Below, piece after piece: positions 1 to 4,568 of a stretch of 7,369 nucleotides of DNA. The stretch comes from an uncultured Clostridia bacterium (GTDB taxonomy: Bacteria; Bacillota_A; Clostridia; Christensenellales; Aristaeellaceae): positions 1 to 7,369 of the forward strand of contig CAMBWJ010000082.1 of assembly GCA_945871545.1 (NCBI GenBank), in the 5' to 3' direction. The notes beneath the pieces were generated by a model, which did no database searches, was not told the DNA's origin, and saw only the letters and a list, made by a program, of their open reading frames with translations. The translations under genes were made by a program, and so were the position numbers. Position 1 is the stretch's first letter. Each line of letters starts with the position of its first letter.

Positions 1-1
1 C

Positions 2-109
2 CACGGCTTTGATTGCTACAACTTCTCCGGCGGCTTCCGCTTCTACGACGCGGTGATGAACGACCGCTGCCTGATTGAAACCGCCACGCCCTGCGGCATG
101 GACAAGTAA
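2..109 (+). CDS. C-terminal end of a rhodanese-tailed FAD-dependent oxidoreductase (partial)
   Basis: Only the last 35 codons are inside the window; the reading frame is open from the left edge to TAA at 107-109. The peptide contains CYNFSGGFRFY, which resembles the end of the rhodanese-like domain found at the C-terminus of CoA-disulfide-reductase / NADH-oxidase-type flavoproteins in Clostridia (the usual pattern is an N-x-SGG-x-R-x-Y block). Such proteins reduce disulfides, polysulfides or persulfides with NAD(P)H in the cytoplasm. The FAD and NAD domains would lie left of the window, so the family call rests on one short motif. The gene converges on the Crp/Fnr gene and shares a terminator with it. 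A stand-alone rhodanese or sulfurtransferase is the main alternative. Confidence 0.55.
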   Translation, partial: HGFDCYNFSGGFRFYDAVMNDRCLIETATPCGMDK

Positions 110-112
110 GAA

Positions 113-154
113 AAAGAGGACATTCCCGCGCAATCCGTGCAGAATGTCCTCTTT
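113..154. terminator. Bidirectional terminator between convergent genes
   Basis: A perfect 13-bp inverted repeat (AAAGAGGACATTC at 113-125, GAATGTCCTCTTT at 142-154) surrounds a 16-base loop. The A-run on the left and T-run on the right give short U-tracts on both strands. It starts four bases after the stop of the rightward gene and six bases after the stop of the leftward Crp/Fnr gene, as expected for a shared terminator. Confidence 0.85.
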
Positions 155-159
155 CCATA

Positions 160-819
160 TCATGTATGCGAAAGCCGTTCCAGCCGCTCCGCGTCGATGA
201 TCTCCACAGCGCCCCGGGACAGCCGGATCAACCCCTCGCCCTGAAAATAGCGCAGCATTCGCGTGACGACCTCACGGGGATTGCCCATGTGCCTGCCGAT
301 CGCCTCGTGGGTGATGTTCAGCTGCGCGCTACCCTCCAGCGCGCTCTCCTCCAGCAGGAAGCCTGCCAGCCGCTGGTCAAAGCGCTTCCACAGAATCTGT
401 TCCAGCAGCCACATCACGTCGGAAAAGCGGTTGGCCATGATCTCGTTGGTGAAATTCGCAAGCGCCGCGGATTCCTCCATCACGCCCTTGTAGGCCTCCG
501 ATGGAAGTACCCAGACTGTGGTATCGCGCTCCGCCTGAAGCATCACCTCAAACTGGATGGAGCGCAGGATGCAGGAGGCGGAGAACAGGCAGACGTCCCG
601 GTCGAGCAGGCGGTACAGCGTGATCTCACGGCCCTCGTCGGAGAGAATGTATGCGCGGAGCTGTCCCTGCTCCACCAGAAACAGGCCGGCGCAATCCAGC
701 CCGCCGCTGTGGATCACGCTTCCCCTTTGCACCGTCCGCTTCGTTGCGCAGCCCTGCAGGCGCTCCTGCTGCGCAGGGGACAGCCTTTCCCAGACGGGAA
801 AAAAGTCCTTCATCTCCAT
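160..819 (-). CDS. Crp/Fnr family transcriptional regulator with four cysteines in the sensor domain
   Basis: This 219-residue protein has a cyclic-nucleotide-binding-type beta-roll (about residues 20-120), a long dimer helix (about 125-155) and a winged helix at 168-205 with THEAIGRHMGNPREVVTRML, the Crp/Fnr HTH signature. Cysteines 24, 43, 77 and 83 include a CLFSASC block. I recall that block as common in anaerobe members of the family, where it could hold an Fe-S cluster or thiol switch; the ligand role is inferred. The frame is open 36 codons further upstream, through the promoter palindrome. The start is set at the ATG at 819 because AAGAAGGG lies six bases before it; an ATG two codons later is also possible. 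The gene is divergent from the DUF134-NifX gene and should be transcribed from the TTGACA/TATAAT promoter at 844-872, so it probably controls itself and its neighbour. Effector unknown. Confidence 0.9.
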   Translation of the reverse strand: MEMKDFFPVWERLSPAQQERLQGCATKRTVQRGSVIHSGGLDCAGLFLVEQGQLRAYILSDEGREITLYRLLDRDVCLFSASCILRSIQFEVMLQAERDTTVWVLPSEAYKGVMEESAALANFTNEIMANRFSDVMWLLEQILWKRFDQRLAGFLLEESALEGSAQLNITHEAIGRHMGNPREVVTRMLRYFQGEGLIRLSRGAVEIIDAERLERLSHT

Positions 820-843
820 GCAAATCCCTTCTTTCATGTTACC

Positions 844-872
844 ATTATAGTGAGGTTTATGGCATATGTCAA
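844..872 (-). promoter_or_regulatory. Sigma-A promoter for the Crp/Fnr gene
   Basis: Read on the minus strand, TTGACA (872-867) and TATAAT (849-844) are exact consensus hexamers separated by 17 bases. Transcription should start near 837, giving a leader of about 18 bases that holds the AAGAAGGG ribosome site. The -35 and the start of the spacer lie inside the left arm of the 854-899 palindrome, so a bound regulator would block this promoter. Confidence 0.85.
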
Positions 873-899
873 TTATATTCTTGACATATGCCATAAACC
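854..899. promoter_or_regulatory. 46-bp operator palindrome between divergent promoters
   Basis: GGTTTATGGCATATGTCAA (854-872) is matched perfectly by its reverse complement at 881-899, with an 8-base A+T spacer (873-880). Each arm also holds a near-palindrome, TGACATATGCCA, one base off perfect dyad symmetry and with the TTGAC-N4-GNCA layout of Crp/Fnr-type sites. The whole therefore looks like two regulator sites facing each other. Each covers one -35 hexamer. The Crp/Fnr protein encoded next door is the natural candidate to bind; the DUF134 protein, which also has an HTH, is an alternative. Confidence 0.8.
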
Positions 900-909
900 A
901 TATTATACT
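881..909 (+). promoter_or_regulatory. Sigma-A promoter for the DUF134-NifX gene
   Basis: TTGACA (881-886) and TATACT (904-909) are separated by 17 bases. The predicted start near 916 leaves a leader of about 29 bases with GGAGGGG just before the ATG at 945. The -35 and most of the spacer lie in the right arm of the operator palindrome. The two -35 hexamers of the divergent promoters are only eight bases apart. Confidence 0.85.
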
Positions 910-944
910 TGAGCTGAATGAATACAAAAATCGGAGGGGTGCCG

Positions 945-1691
945 ATGTCGAGGCCGAAGAAGTGCCGGAGAATCTGCGATTATCCGCAGACGCCGTCCTT
1001 TGTGCCGGAGGAGATGCCGGAAAAGGGGGAGACGGTCGTTCTCAGCCTGGAGGAATATGAGACCATAAGGCTCATCGACCGGGAGGGACTTTCCCAGGAG
1101 CAGTGCGGAGATTTCATGCAGGTCGCCCGCACCACGGTGCAGCAGATCTACGCAAGTGCCCGTCGGAAGCTGGCGGATGTGCTGGTGGAGGGCCTGCCGC
1201 TGCGCATCGAGGGCGGAGATTACCGCCTGTGCAACGGCGGAAATCCCGCCTGCGGCTGCGCCAGCTGTTATCGGCGCGGTTCCGGCCAGCCCAGCGCGAG
1301 GCCGAAAGGAGCGCGCGTCACGAGGGTTGCGGTCACCTATGAGGAAGGAGAAATCTTTCAGCACTTCGGCCGCGCTGCGCAGTTCAAGCTCTACGACGTG
1401 GAGGAGGGGTGCATTGCAGATTCCGAAATCGTGGACGTTCACGGCGGCGGGCACGGCGCGCTGGCGGGCGTTCTGCGCGCCCTGCAGGTGGATGCGCTGA
1501 TCTGCGGCGGCATCGGCGGAGGCGCCCGGATGGCGCTCGGCGAGGTGGGTATTGCGCTGTATGGAGGCGTGACCGGCAGCGCGGATGCTGCGGCGGAGGA
1601 CTTTGCCGCAGGCAGGCTGAACTACGATCCCAACGCGCGCTGCGATCACCACGGAGGAGAGCACGGCTGCGGCGACCATCCCTGTGGTTGA
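945..1691 (+). CDS. DUF134 DNA-binding domain fused to NifX/dinitrogenase iron-molybdenum cofactor-type domain
   Basis: This 248-residue protein starts MSRPKKCRRIC, the typical opening of DUF134, whose helix-turn-helix (about 35-78, SQEQCGDFMQVARTTVQQIY) resembles sigma region 4. Residues about 124-226 form a NifX/NafY-like domain with the expected HFGRAAQF and ICGGIGGGA motifs. That family binds iron-sulfur or Fe-Mo cofactor precursors and often occurs outside nitrogen fixers. The linker carries C96, C103, C105 and C108, and the tail ends CDHHGGEHGCGDHPCG; both could bind metal (inferred). The frame starts nine codons earlier, but GGAGGGG at 933-939 and family starts favour the ATG at 945. 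It is divergent from the Crp/Fnr gene and 78 bases ahead of the rubredoxin-type gene. A metal- or redox-responsive regulator is likely; no nif genes are visible. Confidence 0.88.
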   Translation: MSRPKKCRRICDYPQTPSFVPEEMPEKGETVVLSLEEYETIRLIDREGLSQEQCGDFMQVARTTVQQIYASARRKLADVLVEGLPLRIEGGDYRLCNGGNPACGCASCYRRGSGQPSARPKGARVTRVAVTYEEGEIFQHFGRAAQFKLYDVEEGCIADSEIVDVHGGGHGALAGVLRALQVDALICGGIGGGARMALGEVGIALYGGVTGSADAAAEDFAAGRLNYDPNARCDHHGGEHGCGDHPCG

Positions 1692-1735
1692 GCAGGTCAT
1701 TTGGTGAGAACATCACGGAGCGCTGCTTCGGGATG

Positions 1736-1744
1736 TGCTAGAAT
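1736..1744 (+). promoter_or_regulatory. Possible extended -10 element before the rubredoxin operon
   Basis: TGCTAGAAT is an extended -10 (TGn followed by TAGAAT) 25 bases before the ATG of the rubredoxin-type gene. No good -35 lies 16-18 bases upstream. It may be a weak internal promoter, with most transcription reading through from the DUF134-NifX promoter. Confidence 0.3.
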
Positions 1745-1769
1745 TGGAACGAAGGAGGCGGTGTACCCT

Positions 1770-2429
1770 ATGAAGCAATATGTCTGTTCCATCTGCGGGT
1801 TTACCTACGACGAAGCCAGGGGCATTCCGGAGGCCGGAATGGCGCCGGGCACCCGGTGGGAGGATCTGCCCGAGGACTGGAAGTGTCCCCTGTGCGGCGC
1901 GGACAAATCCCAGTTCCGGGAGAAGGCGGAGGCAGCGCAGTCCGGCGCGGCAGCACTGGAGAAGCCCCATGTGGAGAAGGAGCTGTCCGCCATGGAGATG
2001 AGCATCATCTGCTCCAATCTGGCGCGGGGTTGTGAAAAGCAGTATCTGCCCGATCAGGCAGAGGACTTCCGTAAGCTGGCTACGTTCTTCCGCACCAAGG
2101 CGGAACCGGAGCAGGATGCCAGCGTGGAAAAGCTGCTGGAATGCGTGGAATACGACCTCTCGGTGGGTTATCCCTACAGCAACGCGACGGCATCTGAGAA
2201 GCCGGATCGCGGCGCGCTGCGCTGTCAGGTCTGGAGCGAGAAGGTCACGCGGATGCTCCAGTCCCTGCTGACACGCTATCAGGCCGAGGGCGAGAGGATG
2301 CTGGAGAACACCGGCGTGTGGGTCTGCACGGCCTGCGGCTTTGTGTATATCGGGAACGAAGCCCCGGCGCAGTGCCCGGTGTGCAAGGTTCCCAGCTGGA
2401 AGTTTGAAAAAGTGGAAGGGAGGGCGTAA
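1770..2429 (+). CDS. Rubredoxin - degenerate rubrerythrin-like bundle - rubredoxin protein
   Basis: This 219-residue protein begins with a complete rubredoxin (residues 1-50: CSIC at 6-9, CPLC at 39-42, with the [12 protein letters not shown] core). It ends with a rubrerythrin-type short rubredoxin (CTAC at 186-189, CPVC at 202-205). Between them, residues about 68-180 are helical and align loosely with rubrerythrin, but no ExxH pair remains where the diiron ligands should be: position 157 reads EKVT where rubrerythrin has EKAH. It is therefore likely an electron carrier or docking partner rather than a peroxidase (inference). The start is the ATG at 1770, with AAGGAGG 11 bases upstream. Its stop TAATG overlaps the start of the ferredoxin-rubrerythrin gene, so the two are translationally coupled and probably work together in peroxide reduction in the cytoplasm. 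Confidence 0.85.
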   Translation: MKQYVCSICGFTYDEARGIPEAGMAPGTRWEDLPEDWKCPLCGADKSQFREKAEAAQSGAAALEKPHVEKELSAMEMSIICSNLARGCEKQYLPDQAEDFRKLATFFRTKAEPEQDASVEKLLECVEYDLSVGYPYSNATASEKPDRGALRCQVWSEKVTRMLQSLLTRYQAEGERMLENTGVWVCTACGFVYIGNEAPAQCPVCKVPSWKFEKVEGRA

Positions 2430-3568
2430 TGATGGCTGAAAAATACGCGGTCAGAAATCTTCGCCTGTGCACCAAGGACTGCATGTGCCTCTATGTGTGT
2501 CCCACCGGCGCCACGGACACGGAGAACAGCATCATTGACCCGGAGAAGTGCATCGGTTGCGGTGCGTGTGCCGACGCCTGTCCGTCCTCCGCAATCAGCA
2601 TGGTTCCCCGGGTGCTCCCTGCGCAGCAGCCGAAGGAGGACGGCGTTGTGGAAGCCCTGCGCGGCCTGATCCAGAGCAAGGCGCGTGCGGAGGGCATCGC
2701 CGCACAACTGCCCGGTGCGCTGAGCGCCTCCGTGGAGAAGTCCTCCCGCCTGATGGCGGAGGATCTGTGTCGCGAGGCGGGCTACATGCTGCCCCAGAGT
2801 GGAAACACCCGGGCGTTTCTGGAGTCGATCCGCAGCTATCCCGGCGTCCCGACGGATGCGGTGGAATCCCTGTTGCAGAATATTCAGTTCAACGAGAAAG
2901 TGGAGGAAACGAAAATGGAAAAGTGGCAGTGCTCCGTATGCGGTTACATTCATGAAGGCCCCATGACCCCGGATTTCAAGTGCCCCATCTGCAAGCAGCC
3001 TGCAGAGAAGTTCGTGAAGATCGGGGAGGCTGCGCCCGCAAAGAATCCCTATTCAGGCACAAGGACCGAAAAGAACCTGTGGGAGGCCTTTGCAGGCGAG
3101 AGCCAGGCCCGAAACAAATACACCTACTTCGCCTCCGTGGCGAAGAAGGCAGGCTACGAGCAGATCGCCGCGCTGTTCCTCCAGACGGCGGAGAACGAGA
3201 AGGAGCACGCCAAGCTCTGGTTCAAGGCGCTGGGTGAGCTGGGCGACACCGCCGAGAATCTGCTCCACGCAGCCGAGGGCGAGAACGCCGAGTGGACCGA
3301 CATGTACGACCGCATGGCCCGCGAGGCCGATGAGGATGGCTTTCCCGAGCTGGCGGCGCAGTTCCGCGGCGTTGCCGCCATCGAGAAGGCCCATGAGGAG
3401 CGCTACCGCGCACTGCTGAAGAATGTGGAGACGAAAGCCGTATTCGAGAAGAGCGGCGTGACCATCTGGGAGTGCCGCAACTGCGGCCACATCGTGGTCG
3501 GCACCGCTGCGCCGGAGCTCTGCCCGGTCTGCAAGCATCCCCAGGCCTACTTTGAGGTACGCAAGTAG
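2429..3568 (+). CDS. Ferredoxin - rubredoxin - rubrerythrin - rubredoxin fusion protein
   Basis: This 379-residue protein has four redox parts. Residues 14-51 are a two-[4Fe-4S] ferredoxin: C41, C44, C47, C51 are canonical; C14, C18, C20, C24 follow an altered C-x3-C-x-C-x3-CP spacing. Residues about 60-160 form an unrecognised helical linker. Residues 163-195 are a rubredoxin-like knuckle (CSVC, CPIC). Residues about 213-330 are a full rubrerythrin diiron domain with ligands E224, E257, H260, E285, E288, E319 and H322. Residues 345-376 are a second rubredoxin (C349, C352, C365, C368). Rubrerythrins reduce hydrogen peroxide in the anaerobe cytoplasm. The start is 2429, with ATG at 2432 equally possible behind GGGAGGG. 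The Fd and Rbr halves are often separate genes in Clostridia (from memory), and an intact internal ribosome site sits at the join, so a shorter 217-residue rubrerythrin may also be made. Confidence 0.9.
   Translation: MMAEKYAVRNLRLCTKDCMCLYVCPTGATDTENSIIDPEKCIGCGACADACPSSAISMVPRVLPAQQPKEDGVVEALRGLIQSKARAEGIAAQLPGALSASVEKSSRLMAEDLCREAGYMLPQSGNTRAFLESIRSYPGVPTDAVESLLQNIQFNEKVEETKMEKWQCSVCGYIHEGPMTPDFKCPICKQPAEKFVKIGEAAPAKNPYSGTRTEKNLWEAFAGESQARNKYTYFASVAKKAGYEQIAALFLQTAENEKEHAKLWFKALGELGDTAENLLHAAEGENAEWTDMYDRMAREADEDGFPELAAQFRGVAAIEKAHEERYRALLKNVETKAVFEKSGVTIWECRNCGHIVVGTAAPELCPVCKHPQAYFEVRK
2902..2917 (+). promoter_or_regulatory. Internal ribosome site and ATG for a free-standing rubrerythrin
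   Basis: GGAGG at 2902-2906 is followed by eight bases and an in-frame ATG at 2915-2917 (Met163 of the fusion). The peptide from there, [15 protein letters not shown], is just how separate rubrerythrins with an N-terminal rubredoxin begin. Spacing and strength match the real starts in this window. Confidence 0.6.
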
Positions 3569-3613
3569 AACTACTGATCGGTCGCACTGTTATAGAAATT
3601 CAATAGGTATCAT

Positions 3614-3640
3614 GGGGCTGTCTCCTGGTGAGACAGCCCC
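3614..3640 (+). terminator. Hairpin downstream of the rubrerythrin operon
   Basis: A perfect 11-bp stem (GGGGCTGTCTC / GAGACAGCCCC) with a 5-base loop lies 45 bases after the operon's stop codon. No U-tract follows, so it may be a Rho-independent terminator without a good T-run, an RNA-end-protecting hairpin, or a dispersed genomic repeat. Confidence 0.45.
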
Positions 3641-3733
3641 GTCCGATATGTGCGTGCAAACAGAAACAATTACTCGGGTCGCCAACAGATTACGCAGGTG
3701 GAGGGCATAAGTGACGAATAAACTGCGGATCGC

Positions 3734-3763
3734 CTGACTTGGGGGTACATACCCCCAAGTCAG
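3734..3763. repeat. Perfect 13-bp inverted repeat with 4-base loop
   Basis: CTGACTTGGGGGT at 3734-3746 and its exact reverse complement at 3751-3763 flank ACAT. No T-tract follows on either strand, which speaks against a plain terminator. It lies in gene-free DNA between the rubrerythrin operon and mobile-element debris and could be a protein-binding site or a hairpin active in single-stranded DNA. Confidence 0.7.
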
Positions 3764-3784
3764 ATGAGGTTTGACCATAGACAA

Positions 3785-3901
3785 ATGCCTGTTCCCACCA
3801 GCTACGGCGAATCAGAGAACAGGAAGACATTCACTGCTGACTCCTCAAAGCCGCTTAGAAAGCAGAGCCTGATGCTGCGTCACCTGCTGAAAATGGCTTG
3901 A
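3785..3901 (+). CDS. Possible 38-residue basic peptide or gene fragment
   Basis: An ATG-to-TGA frame encodes MPVPTSYGESENRKTFTADS followed by SKPLRKQSLMLRHLLKMA. The peptide is basic toward its C-terminus and matches nothing I recognise. No convincing ribosome site precedes it: GATGAGG lies 15 bases upstream, too far. It overlaps a 7-bp inverted repeat (3788-3794 with 3817-3823). It may be chance or debris of an element gene; it is listed because the surrounding 700 bases have no better coding candidate. Confidence 0.15.
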   Translation: MPVPTSYGESENRKTFTADSSKPLRKQSLMLRHLLKMA

Positions 3902-3932
3902 AATACCCACCCCGAGTCTTGGCAAGCATCGC

Positions 3933-4031
3933 ATTCTGATATCCATCAGAATACCTATTGGTCGTCTACCGCCGACCATATTCTTAGGGGCTGCGCCCCT
4001 AAAACCCCTTATGACGAAGCTATGTAAGGGG
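3933..4031. repeat. Four consecutive hairpins in gene-free DNA
   Basis: Four inverted repeats follow each other almost without gaps: ATTCTGAT/ATCAGAAT (3933-3952), TGGTCG/CGACCA (3959-3978), TTAGGGGC/GCCCCTAA (3984-4002) and CCCCTTA/TAAGGGG (4005-4031). None ends in a T-tract. The third, with the following AAAACCCC, resembles hairpins I remember from intergenic parts of integrative elements and plasmids in Clostridia. Together with the inverted repeats at 3614, 3734 and 3788, they make this gap (3569-4080) rich in secondary structure. Possible roles are an element end, a transfer or replication origin, or a structured RNA. Confidence 0.6.
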
Positions 4032-4082
4032 GCATTTTGACCCCATTTTATAAAACCATAACCAGCGGAATTTCATGTCTTA

Positions 4083-4176
4083 TGCTATACTGTTTATGAG
4101 ATTTGAGCTTCCTTTCCGTTAGTATGGTGTTGCAACTCTACTATGCCAGATTAGTTATCAAATCTCATCCTTTTTT
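4083..4176 (+). ncRNA. Candidate small RNA of about 80 bases with its own promoter and terminator
   Basis: TGCTATACT at 4083-4091 is an extended -10 promoter element; there is no clear -35. The predicted RNA would begin near 4096-4098, right at ATGAGATTTGA (4096-4106), whose exact reverse complement TCAAATCTCAT lies at 4158-4168. T6 follows almost directly, at 4171-4176. The two ends would thus close the molecule by an 11-bp stem that also acts as the terminator. Inside, TAGTA/TACTA around a self-complementary GTTGCAAC could form a second hairpin. No RNA family is recognised, and tRNA features are absent. Confidence 0.35.
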
Positions 4177-4177
4177 G

Positions 4178-4222
4178 CTGCTCTTTCCAAGTTGTATTGT
4201 AGCTCTACACTTTGAAAGGCAG
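4178..4222. repeat. Imperfect bulged hairpin
   Basis: CTGC-CTTTC-AAGT-GTA on the left pairs with TACACTT-GAAAG-GCAG on the right. That gives 16 pairs, interrupted by two one-base bulges and one mismatch, with loop TTGTAGCTC. It lies between the candidate small RNA and the promoter of the 48-codon gene and may be part of a longer structured leader. Confidence 0.4.
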
Positions 4223-4239
4223 AAGATTCGCTCATAACA

Positions 4240-4268
4240 TTGACAGCATCAGACCATTATAGTACAAT
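4240..4268 (+). promoter_or_regulatory. Consensus promoter for the 48-codon gene
   Basis: TTGACA (4240-4245), 17 bases, then TACAAT (4263-4268). The predicted start near 4275 leaves a leader of about 25 bases holding GGAGG at 4289-4293. Hexamers and spacing match those of the toxin-antitoxin promoter in this window. Confidence 0.75.
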
Positions 4269-4300
4269 AATTAAACCATAATTGTTTTGGAGGCGTCGCT

Positions 4301-4447
4301 ATGTCAGATTTCTTTATGAATGATAGATACAGGGTGCTTCAATGCATGGCACAACGGCAGATTATTGTCAACAATGAAGTTATAATCAAGCTAAAAGATT
4401 TCAAGGAAGCTGTATCCGATCATTGTCAGGAAATGGGCTACATATAA
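4301..4447 (+). CDS. 48-residue protein of unknown function, first gene of a broken two-gene operon
   Basis: The frame runs from ATG at 4301 to TAA and encodes MSDFFMNDRYRVLQCMAQRQ then IIVNNEVIIKLKDFKEAVSD then HCQEMGYI. It has no signal peptide, membrane segment or known motif; it should be a small soluble mixed alpha/beta protein. It is credible as a gene because GGAGG stands seven bases before the ATG and a TTGACA/TACAAT promoter precedes it. It is clearly richer in A+T than the redox block, suggesting transfer. Its stop is 19 bases before the DUF1016-like gene start, so the two probably formed one operon and the small protein may be a partner, inhibitor or regulator of that nuclease-like protein (inference). 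Function unknown. Confidence 0.6.
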   Translation: MSDFFMNDRYRVLQCMAQRQIIVNNEVIIKLKDFKEAVSDHCQEMGYI

Positions 4448-4466
4448 TTACAGAAGAGGTGCCAAT

Positions 4467-4568
4467 ATTGAAAATACAAACCTAACAGAAAAAACGACGA
4501 TAGTACCCGTTGCCAAAGATATTAGGTCGATTTTGGACACCGCCCGTGGCAAAGTGGCTCGGCAGGTG
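4467..4568 (+). pseudogene. 5' fragment of a DUF1016/YhcG-type PD-(D/E)XK nuclease-family gene
   Basis: From 4467 the frame reads IENTNLTEKTTIVPVAKD then IRSILDTARGKVARQV, which fits the opening of DUF1016_N proteins (ILxxARxKVxxxVN, normally followed by a YWxIGxxI block). DUF1016 proteins (YhcG type) are putative PD-(D/E)XK nucleases often found in defence and mobile regions. After Val at 4566-4568 the similarity stops and the sequence becomes the antisense of an IS481-like transposase, so some 300 residues are missing. The frame stays open by chance to TAG at 5388-5390. AAGAGG at 4454-4459 sits seven bases before codon 1, but that codon is ATT, either a decayed ATG or a very rare start. TTG at 4533 is the only normal alternative. 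Family call from one short motif. Confidence 0.55.

Noticed and set aside
166..912. A 248-codon rightward frame over the Crp/Fnr gene.
   Set aside because: No ribosome site; the opposite strand encodes a clear Crp/Fnr protein, and long antisense frames are common in G+C-rich DNA.
3590..3784. A 64-codon leftward frame in the gap after the rubrerythrin operon.
   Set aside because: It runs through two perfect inverted repeats, has no ribosome site and no recognisable motif.
3614..4031. A CRISPR array or type III toxin-antitoxin repeat array.
   Set aside because: The hairpins differ from one another in sequence and spacing; there is no repeated unit.
4096..4176. A retron-like or tRNA-like RNA, because terminal arms pair over 11 bases.
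   Set aside because: No reverse transcriptase gene is nearby, and the tRNA T-loop, anticodon arm and CCA-type end are absent.
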